Below, one piece after another: positions 9,057-18,684 of a stretch of 37,275 nt of DNA; positions within the stretch are counted from its first letter, which is position 1; the number at the start of each line of letters is the position of its first letter. Below the pieces are notes generated by a model, which saw nothing but the letters and a program-made list of their open reading frames with translations, ran no database searches and had not been told where the DNA came from. This DNA comes from Lachnospiraceae bacterium (GTDB taxonomy: Bacteria; Bacillota; Clostridia; Lachnospirales; Lachnospiraceae), in NCBI GenBank assembly GCA_028693705.1, contig JAQUUX010000029.1:1-37275 (forward strand), given 5' to 3'. The position numbers were made by a program, and so were the translations under genes.

Positions 9057-10154
9057 ATGGATTCTATTTCCTGTGGTTTTATTGGTCTTGGACTGATCGG
9101 CGGTTCCATATTAAAGGCCCTGAAAGCAGCAAATCCAAATGCCAGGATTGTTGCTTATGATAAAAATACTGTTTCCCTGGAGCTCGCAAAGAGCCAGGGC
9201 TATGTGGACGAGATATCAGATTGTATCGGCGATGCCTTTCACGGTCTTACCTATATATTTTTATGTGCTCCTGTATCATTTAATGATGAAAATCTGGCTG
9301 CTTTAAAGCCCCTCTTATCTCCCGATACTATTATTACGGATGTAGGAAGTGTAAAAACTGATATTCATGAACACGTAAAGGCTCTTGGACTGGAGAAACA
9401 ATTCATCGGCGGGCATCCTATGGCAGGCAGTGAAAAGACAGGTTTTGAAAACTCTGCCCAGCGATTACTGGAAAATGCCTACTATGTTCTCACTCCGTCA
9501 CCTGATGTTCCTTCTGAAAAGACAGCACAGTTCCATGCACTGTTGGCATCACTTGGGGCGATTCCATTGGAACTTTCTTATGAACAGCACGATTATGTAA
9601 CAGCTGCTATCTCCCATCTGCCACATGTAGTTTCTGCTACCCTGGTAAATCTGGTAAAGAAATCAGATTCTGCCGATGGTATTATGAAGCTGATTGCAGC
9701 AGGCGGTTTTAAAGATATTACCCGAATTTCCTCCTCATCCCCTGTGATGTGGCAGAATATCTGTCTGGCCAATACTGCTAATATTTCCAAGCTGTTACAG
9801 GATTACATTGAAGCACTTACAGCAATAAAAGCAGAAATTGATACCGGAAATGGCGACGCTCTGTATTCTTTCTTTGATACCGCAAGAAATTACAGAGACA
9901 GCTTTGGTAATGCTTCCAGTGGCCCTATTAAAAAGCTGTATTTCTTTTATCTGGACATTACAGATAAAGCAGGTGCATTGTCTCAGGTAGTCAGTCTGCT
10001 GGCAGAAGAAAAATTGAGTATTAAAAATATAGGAATTATTCATAATCGTGAATTTGAAGAAGGCGTTCTCAGAATAGAGTTTTACGAAGAAGATATTATG
10101 GAAAAAGCCTGCACTTTGCTGCAAAAAAGGCACTATACTGTTCATAGAAAATAA
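9057..10154 (+). CDS. tyrA: Prephenate dehydrogenase with C-terminal ACT domain
   Basis: NAD(P)-dependent conversion of prephenate to 4-hydroxyphenylpyruvate in tyrosine synthesis. The N-terminal Rossmann fold starts with GFIGLGLIGGS (residues 7-17); catalytic-domain signatures GGHPMAGSEKTGFE and AISHLPHVVSATL follow. An ACT domain covers about residues 293-360 (LDITDKAGALSQVVSLLAEE...IKNIGI), a module that usually gives feedback control by an aromatic amino acid. The length of 365 is normal for the TyrA-ACT form. ACGGAG precedes the ATG. aroA starts 12 bp downstream with its own AAGGAG site, so the two form a short aromatic operon. Confidence 0.95.
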   Translation: MDSISCGFIGLGLIGGSILKALKAANPNARIVAYDKNTVSLELAKSQGYVDEISDCIGDAFHGLTYIFLCAPVSFNDENLAALKPLLSPDTIITDVGSVKTDIHEHVKALGLEKQFIGGHPMAGSEKTGFENSAQRLLENAYYVLTPSPDVPSEKTAQFHALLASLGAIPLELSYEQHDYVTAAISHLPHVVSATLVNLVKKSDSADGIMKLIAAGGFKDITRISSSSPVMWQNICLANTANISKLLQDYIEALTAIKAEIDTGNGDALYSFFDTARNYRDSFGNASSGPIKKLYFFYLDITDKAGALSQVVSLLAEEKLSIKNIGIIHNREFEEGVLRIEFYEEDIMEKACTLLQKRHYTVHRK

Positions 10155-10166
10155 GGAGCATTTGCC

Positions 10167-11444
10167 ATGAAATTTCAAATAATAAAACATCCTTTAAAGG
10201 GAGAAATACAAATCCCGGGAGATAAATCCATTTCTCACCGTGCAGTTATGTTCGGTGCACTGGCAGACGGCACCACAGAGATCACTAATTTTTTACAGGG
10301 TGCCGACTGTCTCTCTACCATAGACTGCTTCCGAAAAATGGGAATCACCATAGATAACACACCGGAACAAATCACAGTGTACGGAAAAGGTCTGGATGGG
10401 CTGACTGCTCCAAATGGCGAACTGTACACCGGTAACAGTGGCACGACTACTCGCATCATCTCCGGTATCCTGGCACCGCAGTCTTTTACCACTGTATTAA
10501 ATGGAGATGCTTCTATTCAAAAACGCCCTATGAAACGTATCATGGATCCTCTTTCCCAAATGGGAGCTTCCATTAAAAGCATAAAAGGAAACGGCTGTGC
10601 CCCGCTTGAAATTACCGGCTCTCCTTTAAAAGGAATCCATTATCAGTCTCCTGTTGCTTCTGCCCAGGTAAAATCTGCCATTCTCCTGGCCGGGCTTTAT
10701 GCCGAAGGTGAAACCAGCGTAACTGAGCCTGCTATCAGCAGAAACCACACTGAACTGATGCTGCAGTTCTTCGGTGCAAAAGTTTCTTCACTGGGAAATA
10801 CTGCAACCGTTTCACCCAGACCTGTTTTAACCGGTCAGAAGATCTGCGTGCCCGGAGATATTTCCAGTGCAGCATATTTTATCGCTGCCGGACTTCTGGT
10901 TCCCGGTTCCGAAATTCTGATTCAGAATGTTGGTATGAATCCTACGCGTGACGGTATTATAAAAGTAGCGGAAGCCATGGGCGCTAAGTTTATGAGATTG
11001 AATGAAACTGTCAGCGGCGAACCAACCTGCGATCTGCTGGTATCTTATTCTCCATTAAAAGGTACTGTAATCGAAGGCGATCTGATCCCTACTTTAATCG
11101 ATGAATTACCGGTTATCGCTATTATGGCTGCTTTTGCTGAAGGTACTACCATTATTCGCGATGCAGCGGAACTAAAGGTAAAAGAATCCAACAGAATCGA
11201 TGTTATGGTGGAAAATCTTACAGCCATGGGCTGCGATATAACAGGCACAGATGATGGTATGATCATTAATGGAGGTAAGCCTCTCCATGGTGCAGTCATT
11301 GATCCACATTTAGATCACCGCATTGCTATGAGTTTTGCTGTGGCTTCCCTGCTTGCAGAAGGTGAAACAGAAATCAAAGATGCAGAATGTGTCAATATCA
11401 GCTATCCGAATTTTTATCAGGATTTAAAATCACTTTGCAGATAA
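10167..11444 (+). CDS. aroA: 3-phosphoshikimate 1-carboxyvinyltransferase (EPSP synthase)
   Basis: Joins phosphoenolpyruvate to shikimate-3-phosphate in the shikimate pathway, in the cytosol. The 425-residue length is standard. Diagnostic segments are GDKSISHRAVMFGALADG (about residues 17-34), GNSGTTTRIISGIL (about 91-104), the central PGDISSAAYFIAAG, RDAAELKVKESNRI and LDHRIAMSFAVASLLAEG near the C-terminus. It follows tyrA with a 12-bp gap and a clear AAGGAG site. A strong hairpin terminator ends the operon. Confidence 0.97.
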   Translation: MKFQIIKHPLKGEIQIPGDKSISHRAVMFGALADGTTEITNFLQGADCLSTIDCFRKMGITIDNTPEQITVYGKGLDGLTAPNGELYTGNSGTTTRIISGILAPQSFTTVLNGDASIQKRPMKRIMDPLSQMGASIKSIKGNGCAPLEITGSPLKGIHYQSPVASAQVKSAILLAGLYAEGETSVTEPAISRNHTELMLQFFGAKVSSLGNTATVSPRPVLTGQKICVPGDISSAAYFIAAGLLVPGSEILIQNVGMNPTRDGIIKVAEAMGAKFMRLNETVSGEPTCDLLVSYSPLKGTVIEGDLIPTLIDELPVIAIMAAFAEGTTIIRDAAELKVKESNRIDVMVENLTAMGCDITGTDDGMIINGGKPLHGAVIDPHLDHRIAMSFAVASLLAEGETEIKDAECVNISYPNFYQDLKSLCR

Positions 11445-11465
11445 AACTAATAAAAGATTTAATAA

Positions 11466-11502
11466 AAAACGACATGACCGCTTATCGGGATCATGTCGTT
11501 TT
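11466..11502. terminator. Bidirectional intrinsic terminator between aroA and the PilZ gene
   Basis: Stem arms aaaacgacatga (11466-11477) and tcatgtcgtttt (11491-11502) with a further ccg/cgg pairing inside. A-rich and T-rich flanks on both sides suit termination of both convergent genes. Confidence 0.85.
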
Positions 11503-11523
11503 ATTTACTATTTTATTTCAAAA

Positions 11524-11859
11524 TTATTTTGCAGTATGTTCTACGGTCTGATACACTTCAATTCTGGCTGCATCCATCTCCGGCATTCCTACAAAAGTGG
11601 AACCATAGGAAAACAAATCTCCCACCTTTTCAATACGGACAATTTCCAAAAATGCATGTAACACCTCTTTGGTCCAAATGGTAAGATAAGACTCATATAT
11701 TGCGCCAATTGTTAATGCCTCTGTACAGCTGAAGCCAACTCCGGTTTTAGAAACATCTGTTATCTCAATGGCAACCTGCTCACCAACACCATCATCTAAT
11801 CTCTTCAAAATCAGCTGAGAATCCAAATGCATTCTCTCACTACGTCTTCTCTCTTCCAT
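11524..11859 (-). CDS. Small PilZ-domain protein (c-di-GMP effector)
   Basis: About 111 residues consisting almost only of a PilZ domain. The N-terminal RRRSER supplies the RxxxR-type motif and ITDVSKTGVGF supplies the (D/N)xSxxG motif, both used to bind c-di-GMP. I chose ATG 11859 because AAGGA lies at normal distance; a TTG at 11865 is too close to that site. It is transcribed alone from a predicted promoter. The partner process is not visible here; a degenerate GGDEF-EAL protein lies in the same window (24.5-26.1 kb), but a link is inference. Confidence 0.85.
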   Translation of the reverse strand: MEERRRSERMHLDSQLILKRLDDGVGEQVAIEITDVSKTGVGFSCTEALTIGAIYESYLTIWTKEVLHAFLEIVRIEKVGDLFSYGSTFVGMPEMDAARIEVYQTVEHTAK

Positions 11860-11912
11860 GTACAATTCCTTCCGTTTTTACAACCGTTTGGTTTTATAAC
11901 ATCTATATAGCT

Positions 11913-11941
11913 AATATAACTTATCAATGCTTAAAATGCAA
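11913..11941 (-). promoter_or_regulatory. Predicted sigma-A promoter for the PilZ gene
   Basis: Minus-strand -35 TTGCAT (11936-11941), 17-bp spacer and -10 TATATT (11913-11918), about 55 bp ahead of the PilZ ATG. It abuts the hairpin ending the upstream operon. Confidence 0.45.
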
Positions 11942-11964
11942 GATAGAATCCCCGATTCCAATCT
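11941..11964 (-). terminator. Possible terminator after the membrane-protein gene of the pheST operon
   Basis: Imperfect inverted repeat agatagaatc (11941-11950) with gattccaatct (from 11954), loop of about three bases and a bulge. The following minus-strand sequence is TGCATTTT, a weak U-tract. It lies 17 bp beyond the stop codon at 11981. Confidence 0.35.
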
Positions 11965-11980
11965 GATAATCACAACTGTT

Positions 11981-13624
11981 TTATTTGATGTCCTTCACCA
12001 TGGTACGACCTTCTTCGTCTACATAGGATATGGTAATGCTGTCTCCCTCTTCAAATTGCAAAATAGACAAAAGATCTGTATCCGATAAGTCAATCTCATA
12101 GAAATTCTTCTGATTATTCAATTGGATAAAGTAATGAGTTGTTCCCTCTAATACAGCCTCTTTCAGTTTTGTAATAACACCTGTTGTCTCTTGATACAGG
12201 CTGTTCTCCACGTCTTTATTGCTGATACCGTTAGTTTCTAACAGTTCCAGATACGCCTGCTCACAATCCTTTACAGTATCTCCGATGGCAACCCACTGAT
12301 ATTTCTGTACATTTACCATGGCATATTTCTTTACCAGTCCGCCACTGTCCTTTAATGCCATAAAATAGGTCGGTTCATCCGCAATATTCAGTAATAACGG
12401 GAACGCAGCCACATACCCCAGGTTCTGCACCTGTCCTTCTGCGGAGGACATGGCAGAATCTTCAATGGCACCCTCTACACGGTAAAATTTCGTTTCCATG
12501 GTACGCTGATTCATCATGACAAAACCAACATTGGACTGATCTCCGCTTACAGAGGTAACACCTGTATAAACCCAGACATCATCATCCAGTGCAACATAGT
12601 TATAGCCATTGGTTGCTTTCAAACAATCCTTCTGCCCAAGTACGCTGTTAAAAAATCCATGCTGATAAATACCGTGGTAATTATAAAGTGCTGTTAAAAG
12701 TTCTGCAGAATATACCTTATCTACCCAATTAGGAACATCTTCCACTGCATAATTGGTACATTCACCGTTTACTGCATTACAAAGTACCACATCACCAACT
12801 GTCTCCCCACCGAACAGACCAACATTGAATTTCTTTGTAGGACATACCCAGTACGGGATTCCTTCATCATTTATCTCAAAGAAAATCTGATCAGAGAAAA
12901 TATAGGTTGGATAATGGAATCTTAAATGTCTGTAAATATTTCTATTAAAATACTCTGATTTGGAATATCGAATCGCGCCTTCTGTCAGCTTCACGCATTC
13001 TGTATCCTGAGTCGCCATATCAATCATAATATAAGCCGGAATACCCTCGTTCTGATTGGTCAGCCACTTAATCGGGCTGGCATACACAAGCGGCGTTGCA
13101 CGAGTAGGTGTATCCTTATAATTGATCTGGGTATAGTCTCCTGCCACTTCAAACTGGGAAACCATATCAACCATGCTACCCATCTTACGGTTACCGAGAA
13201 GCTCAGCTGACTGCTTGTCCAAAAGGGGAATGGTATTAAAATCCACCTGCTCCACATCCTTTGTAAAATCACTCTCCTGAACCGCCAATAATTTCTGATA
13301 CTTTGCAGCATTTAAAATTGGTGAGGATAAGATGCTTCCTGCCAGATATACCACGAATACTACAATCAGAAGAGACAAACCGTATTTCAAAACCTTAATA
13401 TCTTTAATCAACTCAAATACATTGGTAGTAGTCACTACTTCTACGTGACTCTGTCTATATTTTCGAAAAGCAAGAAAGGCCGTCAGAATAACGATAATCC
13501 CCATCAAAGCAAACCAAAAGCCCTCAGCATGGATATTAAATGCCGGCAATGTCACATAATAATACACTCCCAGGAATATTAATAATGCAACAATTACAAG
13601 TATCTTTGATCTGACTTTTTTCAT
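11981..13624 (-). CDS. Membrane-anchored protein of unknown function
   Basis: I do not recognise the family. 547 residues: three hydrophobic segments near the N-terminus (about 8-28, 35-54 and 79-100), then an extracytoplasmic or cytosolic domain of about 440 residues rich in aromatic residues and beta-type sequence, with no obvious catalytic motif. A short module at the C-terminus (about 478-547) looks like a small beta barrel. AAGGAG lies ahead of the ATG, and the gap to queA is only 13 bp with the ribosome site reaching into that gene's stop region, so it is the last gene of the pheS-pheT operon. Confidence 0.85.
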   Translation of the reverse strand: MKKVRSKILVIVALLIFLGVYYYVTLPAFNIHAEGFWFALMGIIVILTAFLAFRKYRQSHVEVVTTTNVFELIKDIKVLKYGLSLLIVVFVVYLAGSILSSPILNAAKYQKLLAVQESDFTKDVEQVDFNTIPLLDKQSAELLGNRKMGSMVDMVSQFEVAGDYTQINYKDTPTRATPLVYASPIKWLTNQNEGIPAYIMIDMATQDTECVKLTEGAIRYSKSEYFNRNIYRHLRFHYPTYIFSDQIFFEINDEGIPYWVCPTKKFNVGLFGGETVGDVVLCNAVNGECTNYAVEDVPNWVDKVYSAELLTALYNYHGIYQHGFFNSVLGQKDCLKATNGYNYVALDDDVWVYTGVTSVSGDQSNVGFVMMNQRTMETKFYRVEGAIEDSAMSSAEGQVQNLGYVAAFPLLLNIADEPTYFMALKDSGGLVKKYAMVNVQKYQWVAIGDTVKDCEQAYLELLETNGISNKDVENSLYQETTGVITKLKEAVLEGTTHYFIQLNNQKNFYEIDLSDTDLLSILQFEEGDSITISYVDEEGRTMVKDIK

Positions 13625-13637
13625 CTAACTCTCCTTC

Positions 13638-14684
13638 TCATTTTATGAACATTGCATCCCCAAAGCTAAAAAACCGGTACCTCTCTTTAATCGCCTCTTC
13701 ATACGCCTGCAGTACATGATCTTTTCCAGCCAGCGCTGACACCAACATTACCAGTGTAGACTCCGGAAGATGGAAATTGGTAATCAATGCATCCAAAACT
13801 TTGAATTTATAACCAGGATAAATAAAAATCTCTGTATTGCCGGAGCAGGGAGCAAGCTTCCCGTTTTCATCTGCAGCACTTTCCACGGTACGACAGCTGG
13901 TGGTACCAACGCAGATCACACGATGCCCGGAAGCCTTTGCTTCATTGATGGTATCTGCCGCTTCTCTGGTGATACGATAAAATTCTGAATGCATGTGATG
14001 ATCCAGAATCTTTTCCTCTTTTACCGGTCTAAAGGTTCCCAGACCGACATGCAGGGTAACGTAAGCAATTTTCACGCCCTTCTCTGTAATCTTCTCCAAA
14101 AGCTCATTGGTAAAATGAAGTCCCGCTGTGGGTGCAGCCGCAGAGCCTTCATATTTTGCATAAACAGTCTGATAACGGTTCTTATCCTGAAGCTTATGTG
14201 TGATGTAAGGCGGTAACGGCATCTCTCCAAGGCGGTCTAACACCTCTTCAAAGATTCCCTCGTAGTGAAACTTGATCAAACGATCGCCTTCTTCTACTAC
14301 ATCAATGACTTCGGCAGTAAGAGAACCATCCCCAAATGTGAGTTTTGTACCGGGTCTTGCTTTTTTACCGGGTTTTACCAAAGTTTCCCAGACATCATTG
14401 TCCTGTCTCTTTAATAATAATACCTCAATAGCAGCTCCAGTGTCCACCTTTGTTCCCATTAATCGGGCAGGGATAACTTTTGTATTATTCAGTACCAGAC
14501 AATCACCCGAATTCAGATACTCTACAATATCTCTAAATACATGATGTTCTGTCTGCCCTGTCTCCTTATCTAGCATGAAAAGTCTGGAACTGGAACGATC
14601 TTCCAGCGGATCCTGGGCGATCAGCTCCTGTGGCAGATCAAAATAAAAGTCTGATTTTTTTAATTCATTTGCAGCTGTATCCAT
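13638..14684 (-). CDS. queA: S-adenosylmethionine:tRNA ribosyltransferase-isomerase
   Basis: Transfers and isomerises the ribosyl moiety of SAM onto preQ1 in tRNA, giving epoxyqueuosine at wobble position 34. 348 residues, usual length. Signatures are [12 protein letters not shown] (about 14-25), [30 protein letters not shown] and the C-terminal [11 protein letters not shown]. The start has no good ribosome site: the ATG follows the aminopeptidase stop by one codon (TAG-ATC-ATG), so initiation probably depends on ribosomes ending there. The two genes share a frame, with only the TAG preventing a fusion. Confidence 0.95.
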   Translation of the reverse strand: MDTAANELKKSDFYFDLPQELIAQDPLEDRSSSRLFMLDKETGQTEHHVFRDIVEYLNSGDCLVLNNTKVIPARLMGTKVDTGAAIEVLLLKRQDNDVWETLVKPGKKARPGTKLTFGDGSLTAEVIDVVEEGDRLIKFHYEGIFEEVLDRLGEMPLPPYITHKLQDKNRYQTVYAKYEGSAAAPTAGLHFTNELLEKITEKGVKIAYVTLHVGLGTFRPVKEEKILDHHMHSEFYRITREAADTINEAKASGHRVICVGTTSCRTVESAADENGKLAPCSGNTEIFIYPGYKFKVLDALITNFHLPESTLVMLVSALAGKDHVLQAYEEAIKERYRFFSFGDAMFIK

Positions 14685-14687
14685 GAT

Positions 14688-16145
14688 CTAATTACCAGCC
14701 TTTTCCAATACAGTACGGTCTTTTCCCATACCTTCCAGGAATGCCACATAACCGCGCTTGGTCTCATATACGTCTGCCTTGCTGGTGCATTCCCATGGTG
14801 CATGCATATTCAGCACTGCCACCCCGGAATCAATAACATTCATGCCATATAATGCCAGAATATACGCGATGGTGCCGCCGCCGCCTAAATCTACTCTGCC
14901 AAGCTCTGCCGTCTGGAAATTAACCTTTTCTTTGTCAAATACCTTACGAAGCTCTGCCAGGTACTCTGCATTGGCATCATTAGAACCGGATTTTCCGCGA
15001 GAGCCGGTAAATTTATTAAATACCATACCACAGCCAAGATAAGCCACATTCTTTTTATCAAAGCTGGCTGCATAAGTAGGGTCAAAAGCACTGCTCACAT
15101 CAGAGGAAAGCATACAGGAGTTGGAAAGACATCTGCGCAATCTTAGATCACTGTATTCTTCCATGAGATTCATGACTTCTGCGACGGTATTCTCAAAGAA
15201 TTTAGACTGCATACCGGTAGCGCCAACACTGCCGATTTCTTCTTTATCTACCAAAATACAGCAGGCTGTACGATCAACCTCTCCGATTTCTAACATAGCA
15301 CGGTAGGAAGAATAAGCACAAACACGATCATCCTGACCATATGCCAGGATCATGCTGCGATCAAAGCCTGCTTCTCTTGCTTTTCCTGCAGGTACCACTT
15401 CCAGCTCTGCGGAAATGAAATCTTCTTCTTCCATATCATAGCTTTCCTTCAAGATCTTTAAGATGCCCTGTTTCACAGCATCTTTTCCTGCGGAAGCATT
15501 TCCCTCTTCTTTTTTGGAGGATTTTGCTTTTTCCAGTACAAGTGGCTTATTCCCAACGATAATATCCAGTGCTTCTCCCTCGATTACCTTGGCAGCCTTC
15601 TTTTCCATCTGTTCCTGTGCCAGATGAATTAACAGATCTGATACGAAAAATACTGGATCGTCCTCATTTTCACCCACATTTAATTCAATAGTAGATCCAT
15701 CTTTTTTTACTACAACACCATGGATAGCAAGTGGAATCGTTACCCACTGGTATTTCTTTACGCCACCATAATAATGGGTATCCAGTAAAGTGAATCCTCC
15801 ATCCTCATACATAGGGTTCTGTTTAATATCCAATCTCGGAGAATCAATATGAGCACCTAAAATGTTCATACCGTCTTCCATAGGCTGTTTACCGATCTGG
15901 AACATGACAACTGCTTTGTTCATGTTAACGGCATATACTTTATCACCTTTTTTTAAGGTTGTTCCTTTTTTAATCAGTTTACATAATTCCTGATATCCAG
16001 CCTTTTCAATTTCATTTACGATCTGATCCGTACATTCTCTTTCTGTTTTACCATGATCCAGGAAATTCATATAATCTGCAGCAAAGGAATCCACTTCCTT
16101 CAGCTGCTTTTTGGAGTATGTCTCCCATGTGTTTTTGTGTTCCAT
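14688..16145 (-). CDS. M18-family aminopeptidase
   Basis: Zinc metallo-aminopeptidase that removes N-terminal residues, often acidic ones, from peptides in the cytosol. 485 residues from ATG 16145, which has GGAG seven bases upstream; the longer frame from 16175 lacks a ribosome site. M18 signatures are NILGAHIDSPRLDIKQNP (metal His and Asp), VDKEEIGSVGATG, SSDVSSAFDPTYA and the C-terminal NMHAPWECTSKADVYETKR. A Lys/Glu-rich insert (about 210-235) precedes the dimerisation region. It ends with TAG (14688-14690), one codon before the queA start, so TAG works as a stop in this organism at least here. Confidence 0.93.
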   Translation of the reverse strand: MEHKNTWETYSKKQLKEVDSFAADYMNFLDHGKTERECTDQIVNEIEKAGYQELCKLIKKGTTLKKGDKVYAVNMNKAVVMFQIGKQPMEDGMNILGAHIDSPRLDIKQNPMYEDGGFTLLDTHYYGGVKKYQWVTIPLAIHGVVVKKDGSTIELNVGENEDDPVFFVSDLLIHLAQEQMEKKAAKVIEGEALDIIVGNKPLVLEKAKSSKKEEGNASAGKDAVKQGILKILKESYDMEEEDFISAELEVVPAGKAREAGFDRSMILAYGQDDRVCAYSSYRAMLEIGEVDRTACCILVDKEEIGSVGATGMQSKFFENTVAEVMNLMEEYSDLRLRRCLSNSCMLSSDVSSAFDPTYAASFDKKNVAYLGCGMVFNKFTGSRGKSGSNDANAEYLAELRKVFDKEKVNFQTAELGRVDLGGGGTIAYILALYGMNVIDSGVAVLNMHAPWECTSKADVYETKRGYVAFLEGMGKDRTVLEKAGN

Positions 16146-16160
16146 ATCATTCTCCAATCT

Positions 16161-16206
16161 TGATGAACATTGCAAACCCTACAGAAGTAAGGTTTGCAAT
16201 TCATCA
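16161..16206 (-). terminator. Long hairpin between pheT and the aminopeptidase gene
   Basis: Perfect arms attgcaaacc (16169-16178) and ggtttgcaat (16191-16200), extended by tgatga/tcatca across a small bulge. There is no U-tract; on the minus strand the hairpin runs straight into the ribosome site of the aminopeptidase. It may be a partial terminator, an RNA-processing site or a structure that tunes translation. Confidence 0.45.
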
Positions 16207-16232
16207 ACACAATATTTGTGATATAAGTAAAA

Positions 16233-18653
16233 TTACTGACGAAGTTCAATGCCAATTGCTTCCAATCCATTCAGGATCTTCTTCATAGCGCCGGTAATAT
16301 CTGCTTCCTCTAAGGTACGATCCTGTGCACGGAAGGTAATTGAATAAGCCACTGACTTAAATCCTTCCTTGATCTGATCCCCTTCATAAATATCAAACAG
16401 CTGGTAATGCTCTAATATCTTGCCGCCACGCTGCTCAATAACTTTTTCGATTTCCCCTACCAGAATATTCTTTGGAACGGTCATGGAAATATCCCTGGAA
16501 ACTGCTGGGAATCTGGCAATGCCTGTGTATTTTCTGTCAAAGGTTGCCTGTGAAACGATCATTGGCATATCCAGAACTGCAATATAGGCTCTGGTGGACA
16601 TATCGTAATTGTCACAAACTGCAGGATGTACTTCACCCAGATAACCGATTATCTCGCCGTCATAGCATACATTTGCCTGTCTGCCAGGATGCAGGAAGTT
16701 CTTACCTGCCTTCGGATCATATTCAAGCCTCTTTTTCATACCAATGGATTCCAGGAATTCTTCGATCACACCCTTTAAGGTATAAAAATCACCGTCTCCG
16801 TAGAAGCCGAGGGTAAACTGCATTCTTTCATCCGGAAGCTCTGTTAATGGCAGCTTGTCAGCAAGATATACATTGCCTAATTCATACAGACGAACGTCTT
16901 TATTTCTTCTGTTGTAGTTGGTTGCCAGGCTGGTCAGCATACCATTTAAAGTAGAGGTTCTCATAATAGAGAAATCCTCTCCCAAAGGATTGGAAATGGT
17001 AATCGCCTGACGAAGCTTGTCATCCTCTGCCAGTAATAATTTATCAAATACCTTCGGGCTTTCAAAGGAATAGGTTGTCCCCTGTGAAAATCCACAGAAT
17101 TCTGCAATTTCTCTTGCTTTCTGCTCGATTCTCAGCTTAAATGTAAGCTTTCCTGCTGTAGCCGCACCGCTTGGCAGTGTGGTAGGAATCTTATCATAGC
17201 CGTAGAATCTGGCAACTTCCTCTGCAATATCTGCAAAGCTTAACAGATCCTGACGGAAGGTAGGACAGGTTAACATCATCTTATCCTCATCTACCTTGAT
17301 TTCAATTTTCTTCAGATAAGTAACCATATCTGCCTGTGAAATATCAGTTCCCAGGAATTTATTGATACGTTCCGGTTCAAACGGAATCTGTACTTCCTCT
17401 TTCATTGGAGCATGCACGTCTACCATACTGCCAACCACATCGCCTGCACCCAGTTCCTGCATCAGCTGGCAGGCTCTGTTAATTGCCTCTTCTGCATTAT
17501 GAGGATCCAGTCCTTTTTCAAAAATACCGGAAGCATCAGTACGCAGACCGATTCTCTTGGAAGCCTTACGGATATTAGCACCATTAAAGGTAGCTGCTTC
17601 AAACAAAACAGTATTTACATGGTCTGTAATCATGGAGTTCTCGCCACCCATGATACCTGCAATACCGATTTCTTTTTCAGCATCACAGATCATCAGTACT
17701 TCGCTGTCCAGGTTACGATCCTGACCATCCAGTGTACGGAAAGTATCTCCGTCTTTTGCACGTCTAACAATAATCTGATTACCTGAAACAGTATCCAGAT
17801 CATAAGCATGCATTGGCTGACCATATTCCAGCATCACATAGTTGGTAATATCTACCAGGTTATTGATCGGACGGATACCCTGAGCTGAAAGTCTTCTCTG
17901 CATCCACTTTGGTGATGGAGCTATCTTTATATTGGTACAAATTCTGGCACAATATCTGCTGCAAAGATCCTCATCCTGTACTTTGACAGAGATATAATCT
18001 GCTGCTTTTTCATTGTTTTCTTTTACAGTTACAACCGGTGGAATAAATGGCTTTCTAAAAGTAGCTGCAACTTCTCTTGCAATACCTAATACGCTAAAGC
18101 AATCCACACGATTGGAGGTTACTTCATATTCAAATACGGTATCGTGAAGTCCAAGTGCCTCAACTGCATCAGAACCAACTTCCACATCATCTCCGAAAAT
18201 ATAAATGCCTTCTTCCGGAGCTTCCGGATAGAAATTACGATCTGATCCCAGTTCTTCGATGGAACACATCATACCATTAGAAGGAATACCACGAAGCTTG
18301 CCCGCTTTGATCTTAATACCTTCTTCCGGCAACGGACCGCCGTCATGACCGCCGGCTACTCTGCCGCCATCTAATACAACGGGAACCTTATCTCCAACTT
18401 TCACATTATTGGCTCCGGTTACGATCTGTACAGTTTCTGTGCCTACATTTACCTGGCAGATGATCAGCTTATCTGCATCAGGATGTCTCTCTATGGACAA
18501 AATCTGTCCTACTACAATCTTCTCTAAGTTTTTATCTAATCTGGTAAATCCTTCACATTTGGTACCGGAAAGAGTCATTGCATCGAAATACTCATGATCC
18601 GTTACATCAAGCTCAGGTACATATGCTTTAATCCATGATAATGCTGTATTCAT
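16233..18653 (-). CDS. pheT: Phenylalanyl-tRNA synthetase beta subunit
   Basis: Beta chain of the alpha2-beta2 enzyme charging tRNA-Phe. 806 residues, full length. In order: EMAP/tRNA-binding-like domain (about 39-150, VGQILSIERHPDADKLIICQ), B3/B4 editing region (about 210-385), B5 domain (about 405-475), the catalytic-like core, and the C-terminal ferredoxin-fold anticodon-binding domain (about 712-806, RFPAVSRDISMTVP). AAGGAG precedes the ATG. It starts 31 bp after pheS and shares its T-box leader. Confidence 0.97.
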   Translation of the reverse strand: MNTALSWIKAYVPELDVTDHEYFDAMTLSGTKCEGFTRLDKNLEKIVVGQILSIERHPDADKLIICQVNVGTETVQIVTGANNVKVGDKVPVVLDGGRVAGGHDGGPLPEEGIKIKAGKLRGIPSNGMMCSIEELGSDRNFYPEAPEEGIYIFGDDVEVGSDAVEALGLHDTVFEYEVTSNRVDCFSVLGIAREVAATFRKPFIPPVVTVKENNEKAADYISVKVQDEDLCSRYCARICTNIKIAPSPKWMQRRLSAQGIRPINNLVDITNYVMLEYGQPMHAYDLDTVSGNQIIVRRAKDGDTFRTLDGQDRNLDSEVLMICDAEKEIGIAGIMGGENSMITDHVNTVLFEAATFNGANIRKASKRIGLRTDASGIFEKGLDPHNAEEAINRACQLMQELGAGDVVGSMVDVHAPMKEEVQIPFEPERINKFLGTDISQADMVTYLKKIEIKVDEDKMMLTCPTFRQDLLSFADIAEEVARFYGYDKIPTTLPSGAATAGKLTFKLRIEQKAREIAEFCGFSQGTTYSFESPKVFDKLLLAEDDKLRQAITISNPLGEDFSIMRTSTLNGMLTSLATNYNRRNKDVRLYELGNVYLADKLPLTELPDERMQFTLGFYGDGDFYTLKGVIEEFLESIGMKKRLEYDPKAGKNFLHPGRQANVCYDGEIIGYLGEVHPAVCDNYDMSTRAYIAVLDMPMIVSQATFDRKYTGIARFPAVSRDISMTVPKNILVGEIEKVIEQRGGKILEHYQLFDIYEGDQIKEGFKSVAYSITFRAQDRTLEEADITGAMKKILNGLEAIGIELRQ

Positions 18654-18684
18654 TATAATATCTCCTTTTTATGTTTTTATTATC

